From an uncultured Erysipelotrichaceae bacterium (GTDB lineage Bacteria > Bacillota_I > Bacilli_A > Erysipelotrichales > Erysipelotrichaceae): DNA of 32,887 nucleotides. Below, one piece after another: positions 15,296-23,397 of the stretch. The position numbers were made by a program, and so were the translations under genes. The notes under the pieces were generated by a model. It was given only the letters and a program-made list of their open reading frames with translations, was not told the origin of the DNA and did no database searches. Each line of letters starts with the position of its first letter. Position 1 is the first letter of the stretch. The stretch spans positions 1 through 32,887 of the forward strand of contig CAKUQM010000019.1 in the NCBI GenBank assembly GCA_934675465.1, written 5' to 3'.

Positions 15296-16632
15296 ACAAC
15301 AAATTCCTCAAATTTCGAATCTTTCATATTTGTTATAACTCTTTTTAACATAAATAAAGTAAAAAATGGTAAAGTAAGCACATTATTAGCTACACCAATA
15401 TTGTTGTTGGAAAACTTAATACCATATTTAATCTCACTAATTTTCTTATCTTCAATCACCGCATTAAGCGATCTAGCACTACCCTTATTCGCCTTAATCT
15501 CAATAGGTACGATATTATCTTTTAATCTAATCAAGAAATCTAATTCTGTTCTTGAATCCTCGCTTCTATAGAAGAACAATTCATAACCCTGTTTCACTAA
15601 AGCCTCAGCCGCAAAATTCTCATATAAGGCACCCTTATAAACACCTAAATTCTTATCAATTAATAAATCATTTCTACTATCTTCATCCATTGAAGAAACA
15701 AGTAATGAAGTGTCCGCAAAATAAATACGATAATTATTAGGATTCTCATTACCCTTTAAAGGTAGAACCAATGAATTTAAACAATGGCCAACATTCACAA
15801 CACCCGCATCAGCCAGCCATTGAGCACAGCCTTCATATTGATTAGCCCTAGCCCCATGTCCTAATTTGGTAATTTGAAACTTTGGATTATCTTTACCAAG
15901 TTGAGAAGCAACATGCAAATACATATTCTCAACTCTACTTGCATCCAAGCCTTCTACGTACTTTCTAATATCATCTAAATAATCCTGATACAACTGATTT
16001 TGTCTGTTAGGAATACCTGAATAATTACCCTGTTCTATATAAGTAGACACAATCTTTGGCATACCACCAACCAATATATATTCCATAAACAAAGAATTCA
16101 TCTTATCTAAAACCAAATCAGAATAAGGCTTTAACTCTAAGACATTATTCATTAATGTATTAATAATACTGTCATCATATCCTTTTGCCCATAAGAACTC
16201 TTCAAAGTCTAATGAATACATGGTGATATCTTCTTTGTATCCTATACTTGCATCATTTTTCACCGGGCACGAAACTGAACATATCACATCAAACCTTTTA
16301 TCCAACGCAAAGAACTTCAAAGATGTTGTCGCATCCATATATTCTTGTACTTCATCAAGGAAAATTAGCGTATTTCCAGGTATAAATTTAAGATTAGAGT
16401 TAAGAATAGATAGCTCCAAAACAATGGAATCAACACTAAAACCATTTCTAAATATTCGAGTATATTCAGGATTAGAAATAAAATTAATCTCAATTACACT
16501 CTCATAATTCTTCTTGGCAAATTCCATTATTGAAGTAGTCTTACCTATTTGTCTAGCTCCCCTAATTATTAAAGGATTATGTTCCCTATTTTTCCACTCT
16601 ACTAAGATATTATCTATTTTTCTCTTTAACAT
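15289..16632 (-). CDS. AAA-family ATPase with DUF4143 C-terminal domain
   Basis: The 447-residue protein has a P-loop in IIRGARQIGKTTSIMEF (GARQIGKTT at 25-33) and Walker B LIFLDEVQEY (89-98), which is the AAA_14 pattern. The C-terminal part is DUF4143-like, with YENFAAEALVKQGYELFFYR and TELDFLIRLKDNIVPIEIKA. The last stretch has the D...E-I-K arrangement of PD-(D/E)xK nuclease folds. Members are common in anaerobes and their function is not established; DNA or ATP-driven roles have been proposed. The start has GGAGG. The promoter region carries four repeats at a 33-bp period, which suggests tight specific regulation. Cotranscribed with the overlapping C26 hydrolase. Confidence 0.88.
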   Translation of the reverse strand: MLKRKIDNILVEWKNREHNPLIIRGARQIGKTTSIMEFAKKNYESVIEINFISNPEYTRIFRNGFSVDSIVLELSILNSNLKFIPGNTLIFLDEVQEYMDATTSLKFFALDKRFDVICSVSCPVKNDASIGYKEDITMYSLDFEEFLWAKGYDDSIINTLMNNVLELKPYSDLVLDKMNSLFMEYILVGGMPKIVSTYIEQGNYSGIPNRQNQLYQDYLDDIRKYVEGLDASRVENMYLHVASQLGKDNPKFQITKLGHGARANQYEGCAQWLADAGVVNVGHCLNSLVLPLKGNENPNNYRIYFADTSLLVSSMDEDSRNDLLIDKNLGVYKGALYENFAAEALVKQGYELFFYRSEDSRTELDFLIRLKDNIVPIEIKANKGSARSLNAVIEDKKISEIKYGIKFSNNNIGVANNVLTLPFFTLFMLKRVITNMKDSKFEEFVVC

Positions 16633-16642
16633 AGGCCCTCCA

Positions 16643-16754
16643 ACATTTTTTACGTACCTTTATACAATATTATTAACATTTTTCGCGTATCTTTAGACCT
16701 ATATAATCACATTTTTTACATTGTTTTTATCATATCCAACAACATTTTTTACGT
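16643..16754 (-). repeat. Four 13-bp direct repeats at exact 33-bp period upstream of the DUF4143 ATPase
   Basis: Written on the plus strand, the copies are ACATTTTTTACGT (16643-16655), ACATTTTTCGCGT (16676-16688), ACATTTTTTACAT (16709-16721) and ACATTTTTTACGT (16742-16754). Starts are exactly 33 bp apart. The 20-bp intervals show weaker likeness, so the unit may be a degenerate 33-bp tandem repeat. The last copy ends 11 bp from the ATPase start, just before its ribosome site. It fits an array of protein-binding sites or a repeat that controls expression; no CRISPR-like repeat length. Confidence 0.75.
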
Positions 16755-16760
16755 TCACTT

Positions 16761-16803
16761 AAAAAGATCGCCGACTTTTCGTACATTCGATAGTCAGCGG
16801 TCT
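16761..16803 (-). terminator. Terminator of the cytidine deaminase-like gene
   Basis: On the minus strand AGACCGCTGAC and GTCGGCGATCT form an 11-bp stem (one mismatch, one G-U) around a 17-nt loop, followed directly by TTTT. It lies about 57 bp after the deaminase stop and insulates the repeat array. Confidence 0.65.
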
Positions 16804-16859
16804 GATTTTCAGTATTCTTTTTTGTCTTCAGTTAGACAAACTTGAATTTATCGAAATGA

Positions 16860-17297
16860 TTATTGATTGTCGTATTCCTCTCGCTCGGATTTTGGAAAAG
16901 CATTGCCCCAATAATGATACGATAACTCATCGAGTGTTTTAAATATGACTTCATTTTTGGGATTGGTTATTGCTATTTTGACATCACCACCCCAATATCG
17001 AAACCTTTCTTGACATATCCCACAGGCCGTCAAAATTTTGAAATCGTCATTTTCGCTATCTCTAGAAACACATAATGAATGTGTAATACGCAAATTGAAC
17101 TTTTGAGCTTCACACATGGCTCCAGTTTCCATGCACAAACCTGCCCCAGCATTAAAAGATTCTAAAGCTACAGATATTAGATACTGTTGGTCTTCTGTAA
17201 AAATAACAGTGCAACCACCCAGGCCGCTTGGGAATCTTTTATTAACAAATTCTGTGGCTTTTTGGTACATTTGTAGTCCGATTTCAATATCATTCAT
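16860..17297 (-). CDS. Cytidine deaminase family protein (blasticidin S deaminase-like)
   Basis: The 145-residue protein has the zinc-deaminase pattern: Cys55-Met56-Glu57 in LCMETGAMCEA (the C-x-E element, usually C/H-A-E, with Glu as proton shuttle) and C92/C95 in TACGICQER (the PCxxC element, here Ala for Pro). Size and layout match the small single-domain deaminases that act on cytidine or related nucleosides. The two departures (Met for Ala, Ala for Pro) suggest a side branch whose substrate may not be cytidine. AAGGAGG lies 8 nt before the ATG. It is a single gene with its own terminator, between the opp operon and the ATPase. Confidence 0.8.
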   Translation of the reverse strand: MNDIEIGLQMYQKATEFVNKRFPSGLGGCTVIFTEDQQYLISVALESFNAGAGLCMETGAMCEAQKFNLRITHSLCVSRDSENDDFKILTACGICQERFRYWGGDVKIAITNPKNEVIFKTLDELSYHYWGNAFPKSEREEYDNQ

Positions 17298-17397
17298 GGG
17301 AATTTCCTCCTTGTCAAATTCCGATTTATTGCATAATTATCGTACTCAAATAATACCATGAATCTTACCAACATTTCTTCCACAACTGAAATATACA

Positions 17398-17422
17398 AAG
17401 AAGAGCCATATCAGCTCTTCTT
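17398..17422 (-). terminator. Terminator of the opp operon
   Basis: AAGAAGAGC-N7-GCTCTTCTT is a perfect 9-bp stem that includes the last three codons and the stop of oppF on the minus strand, followed by TTGTATATTTC. The U-tract is imperfect. Confidence 0.65.
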
Positions 17423-18346
17423 AGTCCATCTATTATATTCATCATCAGTAGCTAGTACTGTATGAGTATCACTCAACTTATGATAAGTACCAAGAGTATA
17501 ATCAACACCCTCCTTTTCCTTATCATAAGTAAGGGCAACTCTAGTCTTCTCTAAAATAGGATTAGGATGAGGAATAGCACTCAACAATGACTTAGTATAG
17601 GGATGAATCGGATTAAAGAAAATCTCATCAGTAGTACCTGTCTCTACAATATGACCTAGATGCATAACACCAATACGATCTGAAATATACTTAACCATAC
17701 TCAAATCATGGGCAATAAACAAATAAGTAGTACCTAGTTCATCCTGTAAATCCTTCATCATATTAACAACCTGAGCTTGAATAGAAACATCAAGTGCTGA
17801 AATACACTCATCAGCTATTACAAGCTTAGGATTCATAACCAAGGCTCTTGCGATACCAAGTCTTTGTCTTTGACCACCAGAGAACTGATGAGGGAAACGA
17901 GTAGCCTGTTCCCTAGAAAGACCTACCTTATCCAAAATACGATAAACCTTTTCTTCTAAATCCTTCTTATCCTTATAATCCTTATGAATCTCAAGACCTT
18001 CCGCAATAATCTGTGAAGCCTTCTTACGAGGATTTAAACAAGCCATTGGATCTTGGAAAATCATCTGCATATTCGTTCTTAAATACTTCTCAGTTTCCTT
18101 ATCCATCTTCCCTGAAATATCCTTACCATCAAAGATAATCTTTCCATCAGTTGGATCATATAAACGAATAATTGATCTGCCTGTTGTTGACTTACCACTA
18201 CCAGACTCACCAACAAGACCATAAGTCTCGCCCTCATAAATCTTAAAACTGATACCGTCTACTGCCTTAGTTGTAAAGGTCTTAGAAATGGGGAAATATT
18301 GTTTAAGACCATCTACCTCAAGTAATACTTTCTTATTATCTAGCAT
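17411..18346 (-). CDS. oppF: Oligopeptide ABC transporter ATP-binding protein OppF
   Basis: The 311-residue ATPase has Walker A GESGSGKST, Q-loop MIFQDPMACLNPRK, signature FSGGQRQRLGIARAL, Walker B LVIADECISALD and H-loop FIAHD. The tail HPYTKSLLSAIPHPNP is the Opp/Dpp-specific C-terminal element (oligo_HPY). It pairs with OppD to drive uptake of peptides. The start overlaps oppD by 11 bp, with AAGGAGG upstream; the stop lies inside the operon terminator. Confidence 0.93.
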   Translation of the reverse strand: MLDNKKVLLEVDGLKQYFPISKTFTTKAVDGISFKIYEGETYGLVGESGSGKSTTGRSIIRLYDPTDGKIIFDGKDISGKMDKETEKYLRTNMQMIFQDPMACLNPRKKASQIIAEGLEIHKDYKDKKDLEEKVYRILDKVGLSREQATRFPHQFSGGQRQRLGIARALVMNPKLVIADECISALDVSIQAQVVNMMKDLQDELGTTYLFIAHDLSMVKYISDRIGVMHLGHIVETGTTDEIFFNPIHPYTKSLLSAIPHPNPILEKTRVALTYDKEKEGVDYTLGTYHKLSDTHTVLATDDEYNRWTKKS

Positions 18347-19439
18347 AATCGGCAGCCTCCTTCTTCATCTTATCAATTCTAATTTTTAAATCAGCTGGCA
18401 TCTCAACCTTAGGAGCACGAGGATCACATAACCATGAACAAACACGATGTTGACCACCAACATCAAACATAGGTGGTTCTTCCTCATAATCAATCTTTAA
18501 GGCATAAGGATTTCTAGGGGCAAACGCATCACCCTTAATCTTAGTCATTAGGTTAGGTGGGGTACCTGGTATTGCGAAAAGACGATCAGAATTAGTGTCA
18601 ATATCAGGCATACTAGCCAATAAACCCCAAGTATAAGGGTGACGCGGATCATAGAATATCTCATTGATAGAACCCTTTTCCACGATTCTACCTGCATACA
18701 TAACAGCTACATAATCAGCTACCTTAGCTACAACACCTAAGTCATGGGTAATATAAATAACTGAAATGTTCTTTTCATTTTGAAGTCTCTTAATTAATTC
18801 AAGAATTTTAGCCTGAATAGTAACATCAAGCGCAGTTGTAGGCTCATCACAAATAAGAATATCAGGATCACAAGCTAGGGCAATCGCAATAACTACTCTT
18901 TGTCTCATACCACCTGATAATTCATGAGGATACTGTTTAAATCTTTTCTCAGGATTTTCAATCCCTACCTCAGACAACAATTCAATAGTCCTTTTTTTAG
19001 CTTCCTCTCTACTAACGTGTTGATGCTCCAACATTGGCTCCATAATCTGTTTACCAATAGTCATTGTAGGATCTAAAGAAGTCATTGGATCTTGAAACAC
19101 CATAGCAATCTTTTTACCACAGAACTTATATCTAATATCCTTTTGAGACATCTGAACCAAATCAACTGATTGTTCATTGCCGTTATCATCAGTATAGTTA
19201 TAAATAATAGAACCAGAATCAATCATGCCATTAGAATCTAGAATACCCATGATAGTCTTAATAGTAACTGACTTACCACTACCAGATTCACCTACAATCG
19301 CAACTGTTTCACCCTTAAATAAGTCAAAACGAATACCTCTTATCGCATTAACAATTCCATAGTTAGTCTTAAAAGAAATATTTAAATCTCTAATAGATAA
19401 GACACGATCTTTTTTATCACGCTTAAATTTTTCTGACAT
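18336..19439 (-). CDS. oppD: Oligopeptide ABC transporter ATP-binding protein OppD
   Basis: The 367-residue ATPase has Walker A GESGSGKSV, Q-loop MVFQDPMTSLDP, signature LSGGMRQRVVIAIAL, Walker B ILICDEPTTALD and H-loop YITHD. The C-terminus (HPYTWGLLASMPD, GTPPNL and a cysteine-bearing tail VCSWLCDPRAP) is the usual OppD/DppD extension. TAGGAGG lies before the ATG. It is 10 bp after oppC. Confidence 0.93.
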   Translation of the reverse strand: MSEKFKRDKKDRVLSIRDLNISFKTNYGIVNAIRGIRFDLFKGETVAIVGESGSGKSVTIKTIMGILDSNGMIDSGSIIYNYTDDNGNEQSVDLVQMSQKDIRYKFCGKKIAMVFQDPMTSLDPTMTIGKQIMEPMLEHQHVSREEAKKRTIELLSEVGIENPEKRFKQYPHELSGGMRQRVVIAIALACDPDILICDEPTTALDVTIQAKILELIKRLQNEKNISVIYITHDLGVVAKVADYVAVMYAGRIVEKGSINEIFYDPRHPYTWGLLASMPDIDTNSDRLFAIPGTPPNLMTKIKGDAFAPRNPYALKIDYEEEPPMFDVGGQHRVCSWLCDPRAPKVEMPADLKIRIDKMKKEAADYAR

Positions 19440-19449
19440 ACAAGACCTC

Positions 19450-20460
19450 CTACTTATTATTCATCTTAGGATCAAAGGCATCCCTTAGACCATCTGCGAA
19501 CAAGTTAAAACACAACATCAATAAAGCTAACACGACAACTGGAATCAACAAGATATGAGGGAATGTAGTCATTGACTTATATCCATCTGAAACCAAAGAA
19601 CCAAGAGATGCCAAAGGGGCAGGCACACCTAGTCCTAAGAAAGACAAGTAAGCTTCCAAGAAAATCGCATTAGGAATTGAAAACATACTAGTAACGATAA
19701 CCTGACCAAAGATATTTGGTAGGATATCATTCACAATCAAAGAAAATTTAGAAGCGCCAAGCGTTCTAGAAGCCAAAACATATTCCTGTTCCTTAACCTT
19801 TAAAACCTGAGCTCTAGCAAGTCTTTCCATACCAATCCAACCTGTAATCATAAGTGAAAAGATAATGGAAATAACACCTTGTGGTAGTACTAAACCTAAA
19901 AGTGTAACTACAACAAGTGTTGGCACGCCATTAAGAATTTCCGCAAAACGTTGCATAAACATATCAACCTTACCACCAAGGAAACCTGAAACAGTACCAT
20001 ATACCATACCAATCAAGATATCAATCACAACAGCCGCAAAGGCAATCAATAATGAAACTCTAGTACCTTCCCAAACACGAGTGAAGATATCTCTACCTTG
20101 AGTATCGCTACCAAACCAATAATAAACATTAGACAAGTCACCTGTATATTGACTAACACCCTTGTATTTACCATTAAAGATACCAATCTTCTCTAACACT
20201 GGAATTCTAGGTGTTAAACATTCCTGACCATGGATAATTGACTTATAAGTATGTTCATTCATACCAGGACCAACTAAGGCAAAAACAATAATGATGATAA
20301 CAATAATAGCACCAACAAGAGCACCCTTGTTCTTCTTAAAGTTACACCAAACATCCTTAGCATATGATGTAGCCTTATAGTTAGTATCAACTAGCTTATC
20401 ATCCTTCTCATGGGCAAAAGTGAAATCATCAGCGCTAAATTCACGATTATAAATAGTCAT
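19450..20460 (-). CDS. oppC: Oligopeptide ABC transporter permease OppC
   Basis: The 336-residue protein has a cytoplasmic N-terminus of about 45 residues, a first helix GALVGAIIVIIIIVFALVGP, an extracytoplasmic loop with FGSDTQGRDIFTRVWEGTR (the OppC-type 'G-T-D-x-x-G-R-D' element) and five C-terminal helices with the EAA coupling loop LGASKFSLIVNDILPN. Together with OppB it forms the membrane channel. The ATG shares one base with the oppB stop (TAATG) and has AAGGAGG upstream. Confidence 0.92.
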   Translation of the reverse strand: MTIYNREFSADDFTFAHEKDDKLVDTNYKATSYAKDVWCNFKKNKGALVGAIIVIIIIVFALVGPGMNEHTYKSIIHGQECLTPRIPVLEKIGIFNGKYKGVSQYTGDLSNVYYWFGSDTQGRDIFTRVWEGTRVSLLIAFAAVVIDILIGMVYGTVSGFLGGKVDMFMQRFAEILNGVPTLVVVTLLGLVLPQGVISIIFSLMITGWIGMERLARAQVLKVKEQEYVLASRTLGASKFSLIVNDILPNIFGQVIVTSMFSIPNAIFLEAYLSFLGLGVPAPLASLGSLVSDGYKSMTTFPHILLIPVVVLALLMLCFNLFADGLRDAFDPKMNNK

Positions 20461-21395
20461 TATTTGCCCTCCTTACTAACACGGATTCTAGGATCAATAA
20501 CCCCATATAAGATATCCACTATAAGCATCATCACAATATACATTGCCGAATAGACAAAGGCACAAGCGATTGTAACGTTATAGTCATTTTGTTGAATACC
20601 TGAAATCATAAGAGAACCGATACCTGGAATACCAAAGATCTTTTCGATAACACTTGATCCTGTCATCAGATTGACAAGAATTGGTCCCATAACCGTAATT
20701 ACAGGAATCAAAGTATTTCTAAGTGCATGTTTAATTATCATCTTATAGTTCTTAACACCCTTTGATTGAATAAGTAGGATATAGTCACTACCTAAGACAT
20801 CAATCATTTCAGATCTTGTAAATCTTGCAATGTTGGCAATTGGTGAAACTGACAAAGCTACTGCAGGTAATACAAGAGACGCAAAAGGTGTCTTTAAATT
20901 ATATAGAATTGGAAACCACTTTAACTTATAAGCGATAAAGTAACATAACAACAAAGCGCACACATAAGATGGAACCGATACACCAATTACTGAAATAGCA
21001 GAACATAAGTTATCAATCCAAGTATTATGATTAAGTGCTGATAAGATACCAAGTATTAGACCAATAATAGTACCGATTACCATAGCCATTAAACCAACTA
21101 GAATTGAAATACCAAGACGATCTTTAATCATTGAACTAATTGGGAAGTTCTTATTGATCGCATAAGATACACCCAAGTCACCTGTTAACATGTTCTTAAC
21201 ATATAGGAAGAACCTGACAATAATTGGTTGATCCAATCCATATTTTGCATATAGTAATGCCCTTTGAGCTTCTGTTAGTTTTTCATCATTAAATGGTGAA
21301 CCAGGCATCTTGTCCATTAAGACAAACAATACCAATAGAATTACTAACAGTGTTGCCAGTGACATCATAATTCTTTTAAATACATATTTTTTCAT
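20460..21395 (-). CDS. oppB: Oligopeptide ABC transporter permease OppB
   Basis: I start at ATG 21395, seven nt after AAGGGGA; the TTG at 21416 has no such site and lies by the intercistronic hairpin. The 311-residue protein begins MKKYVFKRIMMSLATLL and has the OppB/DppB layout: one N-terminal helix, the loop with DKMPGSPF and YGLDQPIIVRFF, then helices with the EAA loop SKGVKNYKMIIKHALRNTLIP. Confidence 0.92.
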   Translation of the reverse strand: MKKYVFKRIMMSLATLLVILLVLFVLMDKMPGSPFNDEKLTEAQRALLYAKYGLDQPIIVRFFLYVKNMLTGDLGVSYAINKNFPISSMIKDRLGISILVGLMAMVIGTIIGLILGILSALNHNTWIDNLCSAISVIGVSVPSYVCALLLCYFIAYKLKWFPILYNLKTPFASLVLPAVALSVSPIANIARFTRSEMIDVLGSDYILLIQSKGVKNYKMIIKHALRNTLIPVITVMGPILVNLMTGSSVIEKIFGIPGIGSLMISGIQQNDYNVTIACAFVYSAMYIVMMLIVDILYGVIDPRIRVSKEGK

Positions 21396-21414
21396 ACTTT
21401 TTCCCCTTTTAAAC

Positions 21415-21444
21415 AATTAGAGCGATTGTTAAACCGCTCTAATT
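21415..21444 (-). promoter_or_regulatory. Intercistronic hairpin between oppA and oppB
   Basis: A 13-bp inverted repeat (core AGAGCG/CGCTCT, one G-U pair on the minus-strand RNA, 4-nt loop) lies between oppA and oppB. It is not followed by a good U-tract, so it probably protects the oppA 3' end or reduces read-through, giving more binding protein than permease. That role is inferred from similar operons. Confidence 0.6.
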
Positions 21445-21468
21445 ATCAGTAAGTTTTTTTAATTTGTT

Positions 21469-23103
21469 TTACTTAACAACAATATGACGATAGTTATCAA
21501 CTGCAGCAGAGTGGAATTCAATACCAGAAATGCTTGGAGAAATTAACATCGCACCACCAGCTTGGAATACAGGAACTACACCAGCATCATCTTGAACTAA
21601 TACTTTCTCAGCTGCCAAGAATTCATTCCATCTTTCAAGAGCACTTACAGTACCTGATTCAGCCTTTTCAATATGTTCATCATAAGCAGCACTAGCATAA
21701 CCACCTTGGTTATTAGAAGTATTTGAACTTGTAAACAAATCCATATAAGTTTGAGGATCACCATAGTCAGGACCCCAACGAGTCAATGCTACATCGAATG
21801 TATAAGCTCTTTGTAGAGTTAATCTTTCTTTCTTAGGCTTACCATTTAAGTTAACAGTGAAACCAACTTGTTCTAAGTAATATTGAATTTGTTCAGCAGC
21901 CTTAATTACTGAATCACCCTCATCTGTACCATATAGTAATTCAATAGTTACATCATGACCTAATTCAGCCTTACCAGCTTCATATAATTTCTTAGCTTCT
22001 TCAACGTTGTAGTCAACCAACTTACCATTATCATCACGGAAGTCAGCACCTGTTTCTGGGTTACCAGCTAATTGAATTGGAACAATACCTTCAGCGGCAA
22101 CAGAACCATCATTTAAGGCTGTAGCGATAGCTTCTCTATCTAGTGCTAATGACATAGCCTTTCTGATATTAGTATTCTTTAAATCTTCCTTAGTACTATT
22201 GTTGATATTTAACAACAAGTAGAATAAGTAACCTTGTAGACGATCTACATAACCCTCTTGACCCTTATTGGCATTTACTTGTTCACCAGATAAGATAACT
22301 GTTTGAAGATTACCACTTTCATATTCTAGAAGAGATGTTTGAGTATCAGCGATGATACGGAAGACAACCTTCTCAGCACCATTTTTAGCTACATAATTAT
22401 CATGATCCCAATAAGTATCACTTAAATCGAATTCAAATGAATAACCAGCAGTCCAACCTGTAAAGTTGTATGGGCCACAGTTCAATACGTTTTCAACAGA
22501 TAATGCGTATTGATCACCACAGCTCTCAACAAACTTTTGATTTGCAGGGAAGAATGGAGGGAATGCCATAAGAGATAGGAAGAAACCAGTAGGCTTAGTT
22601 AATGTAACTTCTAGAGTCTTTTCATCAAGAGCCTTAACACCTAAGTCTTCTTTAGTTAAACCACTTTCTGTATCATAACAGTTACCATTTACGATATTAG
22701 CTGTTTCCATAATCCAGTTATATTCACTTGCAATCTCAGGATCAACTACTCTTTGCCAGCCATAGACGAAGTCTTGTGCTGTAACTGGATCACCATTTGA
22801 CCAGTTCGCATCGTCCCTAATCTTAAATGTATATACTAGACCATCATCACTGACAGTATAGCTTTCAGCTAAATCTGGAATAGGATTTTGATTAGCATCT
22901 AGTTCCATTAGACCTGCAAGACACATAGTTTGGGCAATAAATGATGTACCATCTGTTGCCACCGCAGTATCCATAGAAATAACATCCATAGAAGATACAA
23001 CAGTTACTGTCTTATCAGCATCTGTATCACCAGTATCATCTCCTTGTCCACCACAGCCAACTAACAGCAGCAGAGCAAGAAGTAATGTAAATAACTTTTT
23101 CAT
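21469..23103 (-). CDS. oppA: Oligopeptide-binding lipoprotein OppA (SBP_bac_5 family)
   Basis: The 544-residue protein starts MKKLFTLLLALLLLVGCGG: a signal peptide and lipobox LVGC with C17 as the lipid-attachment site. The mature part has the family motif YTFKIRDDANWSNGDPVTAQDFVYGWQRVVDP (positions about 90-121, given here only as landmark ends) with the conserved W-S-N/D-G-x-P-x-T/V-A-x-D-F, and the LNINNSTKEDLKNTNIRKA stretch of peptide-binding proteins. It captures peptides outside the cell for OppBCDF. AGGGAGG lies 8-9 nt before the ATG. A strong promoter sits just upstream. Confidence 0.93.
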   Translation of the reverse strand: MKKLFTLLLALLLLVGCGGQGDDTGDTDADKTVTVVSSMDVISMDTAVATDGTSFIAQTMCLAGLMELDANQNPIPDLAESYTVSDDGLVYTFKIRDDANWSNGDPVTAQDFVYGWQRVVDPEIASEYNWIMETANIVNGNCYDTESGLTKEDLGVKALDEKTLEVTLTKPTGFFLSLMAFPPFFPANQKFVESCGDQYALSVENVLNCGPYNFTGWTAGYSFEFDLSDTYWDHDNYVAKNGAEKVVFRIIADTQTSLLEYESGNLQTVILSGEQVNANKGQEGYVDRLQGYLFYLLLNINNSTKEDLKNTNIRKAMSLALDREAIATALNDGSVAAEGIVPIQLAGNPETGADFRDDNGKLVDYNVEEAKKLYEAGKAELGHDVTIELLYGTDEGDSVIKAAEQIQYYLEQVGFTVNLNGKPKKERLTLQRAYTFDVALTRWGPDYGDPQTYMDLFTSSNTSNNQGGYASAAYDEHIEKAESGTVSALERWNEFLAAEKVLVQDDAGVVPVFQAGGAMLISPSISGIEFHSAAVDNYRHIVVK

Positions 23104-23131
23104 TTACATGTCCTCCCTTTTTAATGGTTTT

Positions 23132-23160
23132 ATTTTAGTTTCTTTGAAAATATGTGTCAA
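23132..23160 (-). promoter_or_regulatory. Promoter of the oppABCDF operon
   Basis: On the minus strand TTGACA (23160-23155) and TAAAAT (23137-23132) are separated by exactly 17 bp: a perfect -35 and a 5-of-6 -10, about 30 bp before the oppA start and its AGGGAGG site. Confidence 0.85.
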
Positions 23161-23259
23161 TAAAAATAGTAAATATTTTCATTGTATTTTGAAACTTTTT
23201 TCATTTTATTAATTATTAAAAGATCGTCTAATAACGCCTATTTATAAGGATTTCAGAAA

Positions 23260-23304
23260 TTTGTCGGAGTAAATCTCACCTTTTTGTCGGAGTAAATCTC
23301 ACCT
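23260..23304. repeat. Tandem 22-bp direct repeat, possible insertion-element end
   Basis: Two identical 22-bp copies (23260-23281 and 23283-23304), core TGTCGGAGTAAATCTCACC, are separated by 1 bp in the 294-bp gap between the ABC exporter operon and oppA. The rest of the gap holds the opp promoter, a terminator at 23367-23389 and an 8-bp hairpin at 23326-23346 (TGATGAAA/TTTCATCA). Tandem copies beginning with TG recall the multiple terminal repeats of IS21-family elements, but no transposase is present; a double protein-binding site is the other reading. Confidence 0.7.
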
Positions 23305-23366
23305 AAAATGTAAAAATCGTAATATTGATGAAAGATATTTTCATCATTTTTCCGCCATTTGGCCTA

Positions 23367-23389
23367 ATTAAAAGGGCTAACTAGAGCCC
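23367..23389 (-). terminator. Terminator of the ABC exporter operon
   Basis: On the minus strand GGGCT-N6-AGCCC is followed by TTTTAATTA, 9 bp after the stop of the permease gene. Confidence 0.65.
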
Positions 23390-23397
23390 CCCCATAA

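Noticed and set aside
16220..16507. Plus-strand frame of 95 codons inside the ATPase gene
   Set aside because: It lies antisense to a well-supported ATPase, with no ribosome site or recognisable domain; similar antisense frames elsewhere were dropped for the same reason.
16643..16754. CRISPR array
   Set aside because: The repeats are only 13 bp, vary between copies, and the 20-bp intervals resemble one another; no cas gene is near.
23326..23346. Hairpin TGATGAAA/TTTCATCA as a plus-strand terminator
   Set aside because: No plus-strand gene ends upstream; the stem is short and A/T rich.
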